Of a stretch of 64,000 bases of DNA, positions 63,865-64,000 are shown piece by piece. The translations under genes and the position numbers were made by a program. The DNA comes from Planctomycetaceae bacterium (GTDB taxonomy: Bacteria > Planctomycetota > Phycisphaerae > Tepidisphaerales > Tepidisphaeraceae): assembly GCA_027487775.1 (NCBI GenBank), contig JAIYCY010000030.1:124001-188000 (forward strand), given 5' to 3'. Below the pieces are notes generated by a model. The model was given only the letters and a program-made list of their open reading frames with translations, was not told the origin of the DNA and ran no database searches. Numbering within the stretch: position 1 is the stretch's first letter; each line of letters begins with the position of its first letter.

Positions 63865-64000
63865 ATGACCAGCGGAACTCGACCATGCAAAGGCTGTAAA
63901 CAGGCGTTTAGTTCTTACGTCGAAAAGTGTCCGCATTGTGGCCGCGACGATGCGCACGGATCGCAGCTGATGGGTGTCATTATTCTCGTCGGCATTCTGA
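63865..64000 (+). CDS. Zinc-ribbon membrane protein, cut by the right edge
   Basis: ATG 63865 opens a frame reading TRPCKGCKQAF, then VEKCPHCGRDD (two CxxC pairs, a zinc ribbon) and then a hydrophobic stretch (LMGVIILVGIL) before the window ends. It resembles small double-zinc-ribbon membrane proteins. Only 45 residues are visible, so function is open. Confidence 0.6.
   Translation, partial: MTSGTRPCKGCKQAFSSYVEKCPHCGRDDAHGSQLMGVIILVGIL

Overview
The window looks like a chromosomal segment of a Planctomycetota bacterium, probably class Phycisphaerae. This is inferred from several marks: four surface proteins with an N-terminal LE-x-R-x-LLS motif (LEPR-XLL type), PEP-CTERM and dockerin proteins, an H-X9-DG pseudopilin encoded in one operon with a LacI regulator and a glycoside hydrolase, a PadR/HAAS pair, and an enlarged class A RNase P RNA. 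Genes are mixed on both strands. I see no rRNA, CRISPR array, transposase or intact integrase.

Layout. (a) 1-1.6 kb: a nuclease-like gene related to HamA/DUF1837, with a partner gene that runs off the left edge, and the tail of an ArdC-like antirestriction protein. This looks like the end of a defence or mobile region. (b) 1.7-7.7 kb: a four-gene minus-strand operon encoding a LacI regulator, an H-X9-DG pseudopilin, a PEP-CTERM protein and a GH71-like glucanase. The two secreted proteins share an N-terminal module. (c) 7.8-8.5 kb: decayed sequence next to tRNA-Pro(CGG), with scattered copies of the tRNA 5' end. (d) 8.7-23 kb: GNAT, ACT-domain regulator, PurU, then an envelope set (WaaP-like kinase, GT4, GT39/ArnT-like), a surface heparinase-type lyase, an ABC exporter and a large secreted protein. 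(e) 23-31 kb: dapF, a surface Amidase_3 protein with a translationally coupled partner, rnc, half of a crcB gene and a MoxR/ChlI-type ATPase. (f) 31-43 kb: an Asp-rich RTX-like protein, a DnaJ-type chaperone, gltX, rnpB with a clear terminator, an AsmA-like protein, a deiodinase-like protein with Ser at the catalytic position, a Spy/CpxP-like protein, a CvpA-like protein and a membrane-anchored GspE-like protein that has lost its ATPase motifs. (g) 43-50 kb: two SDR enzymes, a CDF transporter, an E1-like adenylyltransferase, a dockerin protein and a beta-propeller dehydrogenase-like protein. (h) 49.9-64 kb: PadR + HAAS, GH43, a terpenoid-cyclase-like protein, System II cytochrome c maturation (ResB, CcsA), a lipoprotein, an EEP phosphoesterase, GT4, a PmtA-like methyltransferase and a partial zinc-ribbon protein.

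Themes. Polysaccharide handling recurs (GH71, heparinase, GH43, three glycosyltransferases, a WaaP kinase), as does surface display. Short perfect tandem duplications (8, 17, 18 and 24 bp) sit in or at the ends of several genes. A 34-nt palindromic element occurs twice, 31 kb apart, in gene-poor gaps. The best candidates for something not yet described are this element, the coupled amidase partner, the GspE-like pseudoenzyme and the left-edge nuclease system.
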